The notes beneath the pieces were generated by a model. That model saw nothing but the letters and a program-made list of their open reading frames with translations. It searched no databases and was not told the origin of the DNA. This document shows, one piece after another, positions 21,215 to 36,178 of a stretch of DNA of 64,000 nucleotides (positions are counted from its first letter, which is position 1; every line of letters begins with the position of its first letter). The translations under genes were made by a program, and so were the position numbers. This DNA comes from Whitmania pigra (Eukaryota; Annelida; Clitellata; Hirudinida; Haemopidae): positions 967,001 to 1,031,000 of the forward strand of contig JAJTWR010000245.1 of assembly GCA_021613335.1 (NCBI GenBank), given 5' to 3'.

Positions 21215-23189
21215 ATGTTGAGGGAGCTTCTTGCCACCGGATGCTTTATCGCGGCAGGTTGGTCATGTTTTGTTTCGAAAATTAATTGCGATGAGCTGAT
21301 GATTAGGTTTGGGGTTGATTTTTTTTACTTCTATGTCTAATAAATCATGAATATATTAGTTGATTGATTGATTCATTAATGCTGATTTTACTAGAGGCTG
21401 ATTCTGACGCTTAACTTAATAATTGCCTCGCCCTTGTAAACGAAATATTTGGTGTCGAATTAAAACTAAATCTTGCAACTGAAAGCATTTAACTGAGCGC
21501 ATTTATTGGAAGTTATATTTTAAAAATATAAATATGTGGCTTCAATTAATTGTCGTCGCAGAGGTTAATACTTAAACAATCCATTGTTTAGCACTTGCGA
21601 TGATTGCGATTGACCAGGGTTTCCAGGTTGACGAGAAGAAATGGCTTGGGTTAGTCAATCAGGTGATCTTTTAAATTTATTTGTTTTAAATGAGTAATGT
21701 AATATTAATAATTTCTTAATTACTCTGTAATTGCCAAGATGGTATGGCTTTTTTTATTAGCATTTTGAATATTGTTTTTTTTTTAAATCGCCTTTAAAAT
21801 ATTATATTGTAAGCCAAGGACCAAAGTACAAGAGGAGATATTGAAAGATTATCCTAATGTGGAGGTTCGTTACGTTTGATTCTAAGTAGATTAAAATAAA
21901 ATAATTTTTTTTATGTTTGGTTGAAATGTCTGTAGCTACGAAACAAAAGATTCTTTTATAAAAAAAATGTTTGTTTAATTTTAAACAACAGTTCAGAATA
22001 TTCTCTCCTATGGAACCTAATAGAATTTTAGAAGAATTCTTTTTCGGCAAAGTCAGACTCGTTGTCGACGATAAAGATATTGTTGTGGAACCTCCTTTCT
22101 TTTACGGGCAAAGTGAGAAAGGACTTATGAATTTTATTAAAATAAAATTATTTTCTAAGCACAATGTATAATAATTTGCTAGTTATGTATGCTTTATCAT
22201 TTCAGAACCAGATCTTACCTTTATTTCGAATCTTTTGGGTAAGGTAAGAAATTATATTATGAGCAGAATTAGAATTAAGTTATTGCAATTTAATGAACCA
22301 GTTTTTGATTTGTTCTAACGTTAATTTAATTAAATTTGAATACATTTTTATTAGACGTATAGAATAACAATACCAAATAAAAAGATATTAAATAATTAGG
22401 TCTTCAAAAGGAATTTCCAAAATGATATTGGATATCTCTAGTAAAGAGAAAAAGAGCAATTAAATTGAAAAATATAAAAGCTAAATTGTTTAATTAAACA
22501 CAAAACACTTGCTGAAACAGCAGCCCAACAGAGTGCGTTGCAATATTAATACAATGTTCTTAATTGCGATGGAATATAAAGTTTATTTTTTTTCAATTTA
22601 AGTCTCAAAAAGTAAATGGATTATAATTTAATATTTAACTACTCTCGATTATGTCGTTATTCAACACCATTGCAAAGAATCAACAAAATTGTTAAAACAA
22701 TCGCATTTCAAATTTTCAGCAGTGGAAGATAGTAAAGGACACCGTGATTAAGGAACTGCCAACAGTCACGGTACTGAACATGTTTATTTTAATTTGATCA
22801 AAATTCTCATCAAATTGTTTGCATTATTAAATATTAATTAATGAATAATAAATTATTTATGTGGTGATTGAATTAATAGCCAATAATCTCCTAATTAATA
22901 GCCAAGCGATAAATGGTTTAAATTACAAACAGCATAATCCTGAAATAAATACTAAAATTAAAATTACAATATTCTGCTTAAAATTGAAAAGCTTTTTCGT
23001 GATCTTGTTCATGACAGCTTTATTAAGTTTGCAATTCATTTTGTTAAGGTCGTAGTCGAGCAAAACGGCTCAACTATTTATACCCACGACGGACAGAGAG
23101 CAGACTATCTTCTGATCGTTGCTGATTCAGAGGGCATAGTCAAGGAAATGCCAGTTTACGTGAGGGTCTTGCCAAAAACTACCTCTTGA
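21215..23189 (+). CDS. secreted two-domain potato inhibitor I-like protein (INH-A)
   Basis: Seven exons: 21215-21257, 21592-21662, 21814-21864, 21992-22112, 22206-22243, 22720-22770, 23049-23189, making 171 residues. All junctions are GT-AG and all phases agree (1, 0, 0, 1, 0, 0). Exon 1 is the signal peptide (MLRELLATGCFIAA). Exons 2-4 form domain 1: K-K-W-L-G-L-V-N-Q, V-Q-E-E-I-L, Y-P-N-V, a variable loop (S-P-M-E-P-N-R-I-L), G-K-V-R-L-V-V-D-D and V-V-E-P-P. Exons 5-7 form domain 2: L-L-G-K-Q-W, I-K-E-L-P-T-V, the loop N-G-S-T-I-Y-T-H, Y-L-L-I-V and I-V-K-E-M-P. The W-x-x-L-V ... P ... V-R-L-x-V ... P-P pattern matches potato inhibitor I / eglin c, secreted inhibitors of serine proteases. 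That is my inference; target and activity are unknown. AATAAA at about 23382. Confidence 0.8.
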
Positions 23190-23487
23190 AACAGAAACTG
23201 TCAAAAAAGAGGAAACAGTACCGTGAAATTCTGAGGAATAATATTTTTGATATTCAGTATTTCTTTTGGCCATTTTGACATTTGAAGATTCTTGTAGATC
23301 CGTAATGCTCGACATAAGTTATTTTGTGGAATTTAATTTTTATGAAATACTGTTGTTTTGGGTTTACGGATTATTTACGCAATAAAATAAATTTAAATTT
23401 GTAATTTCTCTTTTTAAACTGCAAAAAAAAAATATTATTCATTGTGACGCGTCATTTTTAAAGCGTTCTTTCAAAAAGACAATAGAG

Positions 23488-24736
23488 CAGGGGTACTCAA
23501 ACTTTTTTTGCTTGGGTCCACAATAGATTATTTTCAGATAGGTGGAGGTCCACAAGGGTCAATGTCATGCGAGCACTGATTAGGGGGTCTGGGGGAGCGT
23601 CGTAAGCATTTGGAAGAGTCTGTAAAAAATCAAGTCTGCTTTTGACCACCTGCAAGCCTGTGTTTTTGGATTTTGTCTCCGTTTTGGAAAGACATTTTCC
23701 ATATTTTGTTTCTTTTAACGAACAGTATATAAGTAATTTATTTTATTTTATCATAAGGTTTGTTAGATTTTTAATCTTAAGATTTGTTATTATTGTTGAT
23801 TAGTCGATAATATTTTAAAATTTTGTTGTATTTTAGTTATTTTAGTTATGTTTAATAAAAAGTAATGAATTAATATTATAATTCTGTGTGAAATTCAGTT
23901 AAATTTAATTCTAACAGATGAACAATCTACAAGTGTTAAGTCAGACTTCTTATTTAGTGTGATGCATGGAACTGCTTGTCCTTCATGACTTCTTTGATAT
24001 TTGGAGAATAGCTAGTAATTGCAATTCTCAAACAATTTTCAAGATGTACATCAGTTAATTGACTTCGATTTTTAGACTTGATAATGTTCATAGTTGAAAA
24101 TGATGATTCACAGGTGTAAGTTGATCCAAATATTGTCAAAACTGATAAAGCCAATTTCTTGGAGCAAGGGTATTGACCCTCAATTACAAACATAGACAAG
24201 AATTCAGCAATAGTAACTTTTTGAAATTTCATTTTTAGGGTATCATCGCTCTGCATATCAACAGTTTCCCGCTGAAGTGATGCTCTGTTAATGCCTAATG
24301 AATTTTCAGCTTCCATTGTCCATGGACCATTTGGATGAACTGAGAATGGGTTTCTTAGAAATAGATAAACATTACTCAATTTTTTGAAATCTTCGAATCT
24401 ATTAGCAAAATTATCATGAAGTTTTTGTGTGAAATTCTTGAACATTGGAAGAAATGTTGTTATTTGCTGTTCTGAAATTTTTGTTACTGGAAAGTGCAAC
24501 AGTTCGCCACTTGCCAAGTCTTGAATAAACAAATCTAGTTTACGTTGGAATGACAAACATTTGCTTTGAACATCAATAATCAAATGCTTCCTGCCCTGCA
24601 ATATCAGATTTAATTCATTGAAATTTTTTAACTTTTTAAATTTTTAAATTAATTTTTTTGGAAATAATTGGAGGTCCACTTAAAAGCTATCGGCGGTCCG
24701 GATTGTGGACCGCGGTCCGCAGTTTGAGTACCCCTG
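23488..24736 (-). mobile_element. hAT transposon, internally deleted
   Basis: Perfect 16-bp terminal inverted repeats CAGGGGTACTCAAACT at 23488-23503 and 24721-24736, flanked by the 8-bp target duplication CAATAGAG (23480-23487 and 24737-24744). The equivalent place downstream of the duplicate gene INH-C (about 30703-30720) is the empty site with one CAATAGAG. At 1,249 bp it is shorter than autonomous hATs and keeps only the end of the transposase. Confidence 0.95.
23954..24601 (-). pseudogene. hAT transposase, C-terminal part
   Basis: A 215-codon frame with the hAT dimerisation region: Y-P-C-S-K-K-L-A-L-S-V-L-T-I-F-G-S-T-Y, E-S-S-F-S-T-M-N, then R-S-Q-L-T-D-V-H-L-E-N-C-L-R. It is closest in style to the GTF2IRD2/ZBED-like hAT group. 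The BED finger and the catalytic N-terminal half are missing, so it cannot be active alone. Confidence 0.8.
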
Positions 24737-24744
24737 CAATAGAG

Positions 24745-26148
24745 TACGATTTATGTAGACATAAATTATTACATAGAAAGTTTGTATAGTATATACTAAA
24801 TATAGAATAGTCATACTATCCTTGTCGAGTCAATGAGCAGCTGTCGAAATAATAGGATTAACATGTTTAAAAATACTTTATTAACAATAGTCAATTACAA
24901 TCTAAGTTGTTAATGGCATTTGTTAACTATGTCATCCTTTAGAAGTTATATACATTCAAACGTTCCAATCTAGAAAGATAACCACTTTACCTGATTCCAA
25001 ATAAAGTGTTTTCTACTGTGAATGAATTTTATTTGAGGTTAAATTTATTTAGCAAGCGTAATTGCAAACCTGAGGCGCCTGGGTTTCTTTCCATAGACTG
25101 CATGGCCATGAAAGCATCCCAAATATAAGCTTATTTAGTTTGTATTCGGTAGTGCTTCGTCTTTATGAGGTTGGAGTGCGAGTCAGTAACCTCGCAAAAT
25201 ATAATAAGTATTACTTTCATAATCTTATTTATGATATTGCAATGATAATTTTATCAAGCTGAAATATGAAAAAAAGCTATGACAAATTCAAATTGAAAAT
25301 ATTTATTTGCTTAAGAAATATTTAAAAACAATCGAATAACAAACTAAATCATTAGGGTTTGATGCCAATGACAAATCGTAATTAAACTCCGACATTATGT
25401 TTTCCTTAACAACGTTAATTACGATGAATATTGTAGCTAATTAGTGTAATTAATAACTTAGTAGTAATAGCTCAATAAAGATTGATTAATGCAAGCTTTG
25501 CAATAGTAAAATTCATTGCGTTGAGAATGTAGCGAAGCAGATGATTTTGTAAATGGTAATGATGATAATCTCCCTGCCTCCGCACAATTTTTATTCAAAG
25601 TTAAACTCGGCTAAAGAGTCGGACAATACCGCCAAGTCACAACACGAGACCTCAGGCCAAAAATAAACATTAAATAGATATACTATTTAATCTTTATTAT
25701 TATCTATAATTATTATAGCATTAATATCAATAATAACAAGGTTATATATTACAATAATAACAACAACAATAATAATAATAACAATAACGATAAGAATATT
25801 AATAATAAAATATATAATAACAAATAATTTTTTTTAATAATTAAATAATTATATTATATAATTTTATATAATTTGATATAATTAATAATAATAATAATAA
25901 CAATAATGATAATAATATTAATAAAAAAATACATGATATTAAATAATTTTATATAATTAAGCAATTATATTATATTATATAATTTTATATAATAATTAAT
26001 AATAAAATAGTTAGTAATTACATAATATTATAATTAATATTATAATAATATAATAAATATAATTACATTATAATATACTTATTATTATTATATAATAATA
26101 TTTATTGTTATATTATATAATTATTATTGCTATCGTTACTTTTATCAA
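24745..26148. other. 3' flank duplicate and A+T-rich low-complexity
   Basis: 24745-25130 is duplicated at about 30715-31095 behind INH-C. 25680-26140 is dense in AAT/ATA/TTA-type simple sequence. No gene seen. Confidence 0.6.
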
Positions 26149-26330
26149 AAATGATTACTTTACAAATTAATATGCACCGATAATTAGTTTGTCTAGCAAC
26201 CAATCATGGGGCTCCGAATATTTAATTAATGATAACATTTGTAAACGTTAAAAAAAATGTTGCATAAAAGTGGTCATCCCTCTATGTCCTGATGTCGAGA
26301 AATATATTCTCAATTTTTGTTTTTCAGATA
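26149..26330 (+). promoter_or_regulatory. conserved promoter block of INH-B
   Basis: About 180 bases shared with blocks at 28555, 31150 and 32575. The order is ACCGATAA, CAA(C/T)(C/A)AATCATGGG, TGATAAC, a TATA-like GCATAAAA, then an inverted repeat TCGAGAAATATATTCTC and a TTTTTCAG. It ends about 60 bases before the start codon. Confidence 0.6.
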
Positions 26331-26389
26331 TCCGCATATATTTGGTCTAGAAGTTATTTAATTAATTAGAGTTATTAATTAGCGTTAAA

Positions 26390-28092
26390 ATGTTTTGTAA
26401 GTTTATCATCTTTGGATGCTTTACCGCTATTGGTTAGTTGTGTTTTGTTTAACAGCGATTTGATTAACTTAAGAATTAGATCTGTAGAAATAATAATTCC
26501 ATTTCACCTGATTAATTATAATATTGAAATAACCCGGGGGTCCGCAAATAAGTAAGTTAACTAATAAGTTTATTAGAGCAGGTATTCAGTTAACGGAACT
26601 GAATAATAGAAGTTAAGCGTTTAAGGAATTGAGGTACTTAAGGATGCAAATGGTTATTTGGGCTTCTAAGTTGTCTTGATTCTCGTTGTTTGTCAGGTGA
26701 TTATCGAGAATGCCTTTCTGTAGCAAAAATAGATCCCACGTGCCCGGAAAAGATGCCAAATATAATTAAGTACAAATTTAACTATATTAGCAATATAAAC
26801 TTAATTAACTTCCAAAAATCTAAGTTTACAACAATATTTAGATATAAACAAACTTAAGGAAAAATTATTGATTGGTACGAGTTTAATGAATACATCTGAT
26901 ATCTATATTGCTACCATGTTGACTATTCCTAGAAATAGAAGCAATACGAAATTTATTATAAATAAAGTTACGGCAATCGATCGCATTAAATTATTACTTA
27001 TAATTTAATAATTGTTCAATAAAGTCACAGCATAATAATACTTTAATTTGCACATTGTTCAGTTACAGCAAGTTACATGCCGAAGCCTGGGTTTAGTATA
27101 GTGGATATAGTATGGCCTCAATTCAACCGCAAGGTTGTTTTTTTTAAATAAAAACTTTAATATTTCCTTGACGTAGTATTCAAAATTATGTTGTATAAAA
27201 ATTCACAATAATTATAATTAATAAAATAGTAAAAACGATAGATATATAGGTAAAATAGGTAATATAATGATAATAGATAGGTTGATTAAGTTGTTAATTA
27301 ATTGAAATGTGTCCTTTAGTGTGTAAATGATGTCAAAAGGGAACTTCGCAAGATAATGCCTGATCGTAAGGTATGTAAATTTTAATTTTTTGTTTGCTTA
27401 TGGAATAATATTGATTTAAAATTTTAAAATAAGTAGATCTTAAGCTTAGTTGACTACAGGTTTAAGGCATTTAGTTATGGTCAATGTGGATAATATTACA
27501 AACAAAAATCTGTTTCTTGATTTTATATGGTAATGATGCAGTTTAAGTTACAGATACTGACAAATTTATTAATAAGTAACATAAATAAAATAAAGTAGGA
27601 AAAGAAACAGTAGCATAGAGAGGGATCTATTGATTGATAATCTATAAAGAGTTATTTCGACAATAAATAAATTATCAAATACATTTTCTGATTGTTGCAC
27701 CATAGTTCAAAACATTCTCTCTCATGACAAGTAATTATCCGGAGGAATTTTTTGCCGATGAAATCAAACTTGTTGTCAATGAAAAAAATCTTGTAGTTGA
27801 ACCACCACGTTTTTGGGGATCAGGTAAGATGATAATACATTTTTTCTAGCACTGTACATACGATGATTAATGCTGTATTTTAATAACAATATTTGTTATT
27901 ACAATTAAATTATATGGATATAAATTTAAATTATTTGATTATTATTTATACATTACAAACATTGACATAAAAAAAACATAAAAACATTGTTTAATTGATT
28001 TTATAAACATTGCACTTAAACATTTTATAGTTCCAGAATCTGAGGCTGCATTTGTAGAGAAGGTAAAGGGCCTGGTCAAATACGTTGCATAA
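26390..28092 (+). CDS. secreted one-domain (N-type) inhibitor-like protein (INH-B)
   Basis: Exons 26390-26432, 27069-27133, 27320-27370, 27706-27823 and 28031-28092 give 112 residues. Signal peptide MFCKFIIFGCFTAI. Domain 1 reads I-V-W-P-Q-F-N-R-K, V-K-R-E-L-R-K-I-M-P, the loop S-L-M-T-S-N-Y-P, then A-D-E-I-K-L-V-V-N-E and V-V-E-P-P. The fifth exon starts V-P-E-S-E and, instead of using a donor after E-K, stays open for V-K-G-L-V-K and stops at 28092. INH-E ends the same way, and no exons 6-7 follow, so this looks like a real single-domain form rather than a damaged one. A solo LTR (26525-26833) lies in intron 1. Confidence 0.75.
26525..26833 (-). mobile_element. solo LTR of the SAP-Gag element
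   Basis: A 309-bp copy, in reverse orientation, of the LTR at 3204-3512 with few differences. Flanked by ATAT on both sides (26521-26524, 26834-26837), the same target duplication as the full element. It lies in intron 1 of INH-B. Confidence 0.95.
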
Positions 28093-28554
28093 ACAGCTAG
28101 TAGTTAATCTAACTTACCAATCTTATCTTAATGACTTGAATTGGTCTTGCTCATAATAAATATTGTTATTCTGACATTATCTGATTTTGTAAAATAAGTA
28201 CAACTAAATATTATACTAACGAAATTAAACATCATTAAAAAACTGCTCATAATTAAGCATCCGAAGCAATGTATCTCCGTTAGTTGAATACTCTAAGGAA
28301 AACACTTATGTATTTTATAATTTTAGTTCCAAATTTTCTTTATTGAGAGGACTTTAATAAATCATGTTTAAGGATTATGAGGTTGAAATTTCGAGCAATC
28401 AACTGAACAAGGTTTAACAGTAAAGCATCAATTATTTTAACAAAATTGACAAACCAACCAAGTGAATTTAAGTTTGAGTAATGATGATGATGATGATTAT
28501 TATTAATATTATTATTATTATTATAATTATTATTATTATTATTATATTATTAAG

Positions 28555-28731
28555 AATGAGTGCCTTATAAATTAATTAGCACCGATAACATTTTATGCAA
28601 CAATTAATCATGGGGGTCTCCAGTCTCAACTAAATGATAACTTCGATAAAATAAAAAGTTTTCATAAAAAGAGATGACGATTCGCACTGGTTTCGAGAAA
28701 CAATTTCTCGAGTATTTTTCAGAGGTGTCAG
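28555..28731 (+). promoter_or_regulatory. conserved promoter block of INH-C
   Basis: Same module as at 26149. TATA-like CATAAAAAG, then GATGACGATTCGCACTGG and the inverted repeat CGAGAAACAATTTCTCG, then TTTTTCAGAGGTGTCAG, nearly identical to the block before INH-E. Confidence 0.6.
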
Positions 28732-28826
28732 CGTCTCGTAATTTTTTGAAAATTTAGAGCGTATTTGGTCGAGAAATCATTTAGTTATTTTGTTAGACAA
28801 TTCGTTGATCCTAACAAAAAACAGAC

Positions 28827-30415
28827 ATGTTGAGGGAACTTCTTGCCACCGGATGCTTTATCGCCGCAGGTTGGTCATGTTTTGTTTCGAAAATTAATTG
28901 AGATGAGCGATGATTAGGTTTGGGGTTGATTTTATTACTTCTATGTCTAATAAATCATGAAATTATTACTTGATTGATTAATTAATAAACAAAGTAAATT
29001 ATGTGATAAATTATGTTGATTTGACTCGATGGCGATTCTATCGCGTAACTTAATAATTGCCTCTCCCTTTTGAACGAAATATTTGCTGTCGAATTAAACC
29101 TAAATCTTGCAACTGAAAATTTAATCGCACATTTATTGGAAGTTATATTTTAAAAATATATATATGTGTCTTCAATTAATTGTCGTCACAGAGGTTAATA
29201 CTTAAACAATCCATTGTTTAGCACTTGCGATGATTGCGATTGACCAGGGTTTCCAGGTTGACAAGAAGAAATGGCCTGAGTTAGTCAATCAGGTGATCTT
29301 TTAAATTTATTTGTTTTAAATAAATAATTTAATATTAATAATTTCGTAATTAATCTGTAATTGCCAAGATGATATGGCTTTTTTTTTATTAGCATTTTGA
29401 ATATTGTTTTTTTTTTTTTAAAATCGCCTTTAAAATATTATATTGTAAGCCAAGGACCAAAGTACAAGAGGAGATATTGAAAGATTATCCTAATGTGGAG
29501 GTTCGTTACGTTTGATTCCAAGTAGATTAAAATAAAATCATTTTTTTTTATGTTTGGTTGAAATGTCTCTAGCTACGAAACAAAAGATTCTTTTATAAAA
29601 CAAAATTTTAATTTAATTTTAAACAACAGTTCAAAATATTCTCTCCGATGGATCCTGATAGAGTTTTATCAGAATTCTTTTTCGGCAGAGTCAAACTTGT
29701 TGTCGACGATAAAGATATTGTTGTGGAACCTCCTGTCTTTTTCGGTCAAAGTGAGAAAGGACCTATGAATTTTAATTAAACAAAATTATTTTCTAAACAC
29801 AATGAATAATAATTTGTTAATTATGTTTGCTTTATCATTTCAGAACCAGATTTTACCTTTATTTCGAATCTTTTGGGTAAGGTAAGAAATTATATTATGA
29901 GCAGAATTAGAATTAAGTTGTTGCAATTGAATGAACCAGTACTGTTTTTTCAGCAGTTGCAGGAAGTAGTGAAAACCGTTATTAAGGAACTGCCAACACT
30001 CAAGGTACTGAACATGTTTATTTTAATTTGATCAAAATTCTCATCAAATTGATTGACTTATTAAATATTAATTAATAAATAATAAATTATTTATGTTATG
30101 ATTGAATAGCCGTCTCCTAATTAATAGCCAAGCAATAAATGGTTTAAATTGCAAACAGCATAATTCTGAAATACATACTAAAATTACAATTATAATATTT
30201 TGTCTAGAATTGAGAAGCTTTTTCGTGATCTTGTTCATGACAGCTTTATTAAGTTTGCAATTCATTTTTTTAAGGTCGTAGTCAAAAAAAACGGCTCAAG
30301 GATTTATACCCACAACGGGCTGAGAGCAGACTATCTTCTGATCGTTGCTGATTCAGAGGGCATAGTCAAGAAAATGCCAGTTTACGTGAGGGTTTTGCCA
30401 AAAACTACCTCTTAA
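28827..30415 (+). CDS. secreted two-domain inhibitor-like protein (INH-C), duplicate of INH-A
   Basis: Exons 28827-28869, 29222-29292, 29450-29500, 29630-29750, 29845-29882, 29954-30004 and 30275-30415, with exactly the exon lengths of INH-A, give 171 residues. Exon 1 encodes the same signal peptide. Domain 1 has the full K-K-W-P-E-L-V-N-Q start, so it is the best match to potato inhibitor I in the window, with loop S-P-M-D-P-D-R-V-L and G-R-V-K-L. In domain 2 the tryptophan of exon 6 is replaced (Q-L-Q-E-V-V-K) and the loop reads N-G-S-R-I-Y-T-H. Intron 5 is only 71 bp because a stretch present in INH-A is missing. Introns are also closely similar to INH-A, so the duplication is recent. Confidence 0.8.
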
Positions 30416-31149
30416 AACAGAATCTGTCAAAAAAGGAAACAGTACCGTGAAATTCTGAGGAATAATATTTTTGATATTCAGTATTTCTTTTGGCTATTTT
30501 GACATTTGAGGATTCTTGTAGATTCCGTAATGCTCGACATAAGTTATTTTGTGGAATTTAATTTTTATGGAATTCTGTTGTTTTAGGTTTACGGATTATT
30601 TAAGCAATAAAATAAATTGTAAATTTGTAATTTCTCTTTTTAAACTGCGAAACAAAATATTATTCATTGTGACGCATCAATTTTTAAAGCGTTCTTTCAA
30701 AAAGACAATAGAGTACGATTTATGTAGACATAAATTATTACATAGAAAGTTTGTATAGTATATACTAAATATAGAATAGTCATACTATCCTTGTCGAGTC
30801 AATGAGCAGCTGTCGAAATAATAGGATTGATATGTTTAAAAATATTTTATTAACAATAGTCAATTACAATCTAAGTTGTTAATTGCTTTTGTTAACCATG
30901 TCATCCTTTAGAAGTTATATACATTCAAACGTTCCAATCTAGAAGAATTACCACTTTACCTGATTCCAAATAAAGTGTTTTTTATTTTGAATGAATTTTA
31001 TTTGTGGTTAAATTTATTTGGGAAGGCTCATGGGTCATTTACCATAGACTGCATGGCCATGAAAGAATCCTTAATCTAAGCTTATTTATTTCGAATTTGG
31101 TATTATTTATTATTATACAATTATAATTATTATCGTTACTATTAAAAAA
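30416..31149. other. 3' flank of INH-C
   Basis: Closely matches the flank of INH-A, without the hAT insertion; AATAAA at about 30606. No gene. Confidence 0.6.
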
Positions 31150-31322
31150 ATGATTGCTTGATAAATTAATTAGTACCGATTATTGTCTAGCAATCAATCA
31201 TGGGCCTCCAAATCATTAACTAATGATAACATTTGTAAGCGATAAAAAAAGGTTGCATAAAAGTGATCATCCCTCTATGTCTGGATGTCGAGAAATATAT
31301 TCTCAATTTTTGTTTTTCAGAT
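31150..31322 (+). promoter_or_regulatory. conserved promoter block before dead INH-D
   Basis: Copy of the module at 26149 (GCATAAAAGTGATCATCCCTC, TCGAGAAATATATTCTC). It now runs straight into exon 2 of a pseudogene because exon 1 is deleted. Confidence 0.55.
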
Positions 31323-31328
31323 TTCCGC

Positions 31329-32120
31329 AACTGGGTTTAGTGTAGTGGATCTAGTATGGCCTCAATTCAACACCAAAGTTGTTTTTTTTTATTAAAAACC
31401 TTAATATTTCATTGAAGTAGTATTCAAAAAAATGTTGTATAAAAAATTCACAATAATTATAAGTAATAAAATAGTAAATAACGATATGTAGGTAAATTAG
31501 GTAATATAATGATGATAGATAGGTTGAATAAGTTGTTAAATGATACAGTTTAAGTTACAGATACAGAAAAATTTAAGAATAAGTAAAATAAATAAAATAA
31601 AGTAGGAAAAGAAACAGTAGCATACAGAGGGATCTACTGATGGATAATCTGTAAAGCGCTATTTCGACAATTAATAAATTATCAAATACGTTTTCTGATT
31701 GTTGCACCATTGTTTAGAACATACTCTCCCATGTAAAATAAATTGGTGGAGGAATATTTTGCCAATAAAATCAAACTTGTTGTCAATGAAAAAAATCTTG
31801 TAGTTGAACCACCATGCTTTTGGTGAGAAGGTAAGAGAATATATATATATATAAATATATCTACATATATATGATCATAATACATACATAATGCTGTATT
31901 TTAATTACAATATTTGCTATTACAATTAAATTATATGGATATAAATTTAAATTATTTGATTATTATTTATACATTACAAACATTAACATAAAAAAAAACA
32001 TAAAAACATTGTTTAATTGATTTTTATAAACATTTTATAGTTCCACAATCTGAGGCAACATTTGTAGAGAAGGTACGGGGCCTGGTCAAATACATGTATG
32101 TCAAATGTATGTTACAGCTA
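31329..32120 (+). pseudogene. dead copy of INH-B (INH-D)
   Basis: Exon 2 remnant at about 31329-31377 (G-F-S-V-V-D-L-V-W-P-Q-F-N), directly behind the promoter block: exon 1 and intron 1 are gone. Exon 3 is deleted together with nearby intron sequence. Exon 4 (31713-31830) has an in-frame TAA after S-P-M and a TGA near its end. Exon 5 (from 32041) still reads V-P-Q-S-E-A-T-F-V-E-K-V-R-G-L-V-K. It is part of the tandem duplication of the INH-A/INH-B pair. Confidence 0.8.
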
Positions 32121-32574
32121 CTAATTGATCTAACTCAACAATCTTATCTTAATGACTAGAATTGATCTTGCTCATAATAAATGTTGTTATTCTGACATTA
32201 TCTGATTAAGTAAAATAAGTACAAATAAACATTTTACTATCAAAATTAAAAATCATTAAAAAACTGCTCATAATTAAGCATCCGATGCAATGTATCTCCG
32301 TTAGTTGAAAACTGTAATGAAAATATTTAAGAGTATTTTATAATTTTAGATCCAATTTTTTTTTTTGAGAGGACTTTAATAAATCATGTTTAAGGATTAT
32401 GAGGTTGAAATTTCGAGCGAATCAACTGAACAAGGTTTAATAGTAATGCATTGATTATTTTAACAAACCAACCAAGTTAATTTAAGTTTGAGTAATGATG
32501 ATGAAGATGATGATGATTATTATTATTTTTATTTTTTATTTTTTTTATTTATTTTTATTATCATATATTTTTCA

Positions 32575-32755
32575 GAATGAGTGCGTTGTAAATTGATTAG
32601 CACCGATAACATTTTATACAACAATTAATCATGGGGCCCCGCAGCATCAACTCAATGATAACTTCGATAAAAAAAAGGTTGCATAAAAAGAGATGACGAT
32701 TCGCACTGGTATCGAGAAAAAATTTCTCGAGTATTTTTCAGAGGTGTCAGCAAAT
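32575..32755 (+). promoter_or_regulatory. conserved promoter block of INH-E
   Basis: Fourth copy of the module: ACCGATAA, CAATTAATCATGGGG, GCATAAAAAG, GATGACGATTCGCACTGG, inverted repeat CGAGAAAAAATTTCTCG, TTTTTCAGAGGTGTCAG. Confidence 0.6.
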
Positions 32756-32805
32756 ATTTAGTCTGAAAATTATTTAATTAACTAGTAATATTAGTTAGAG
32801 TTAAT

Positions 32806-36178
<3,373 letters not shown>

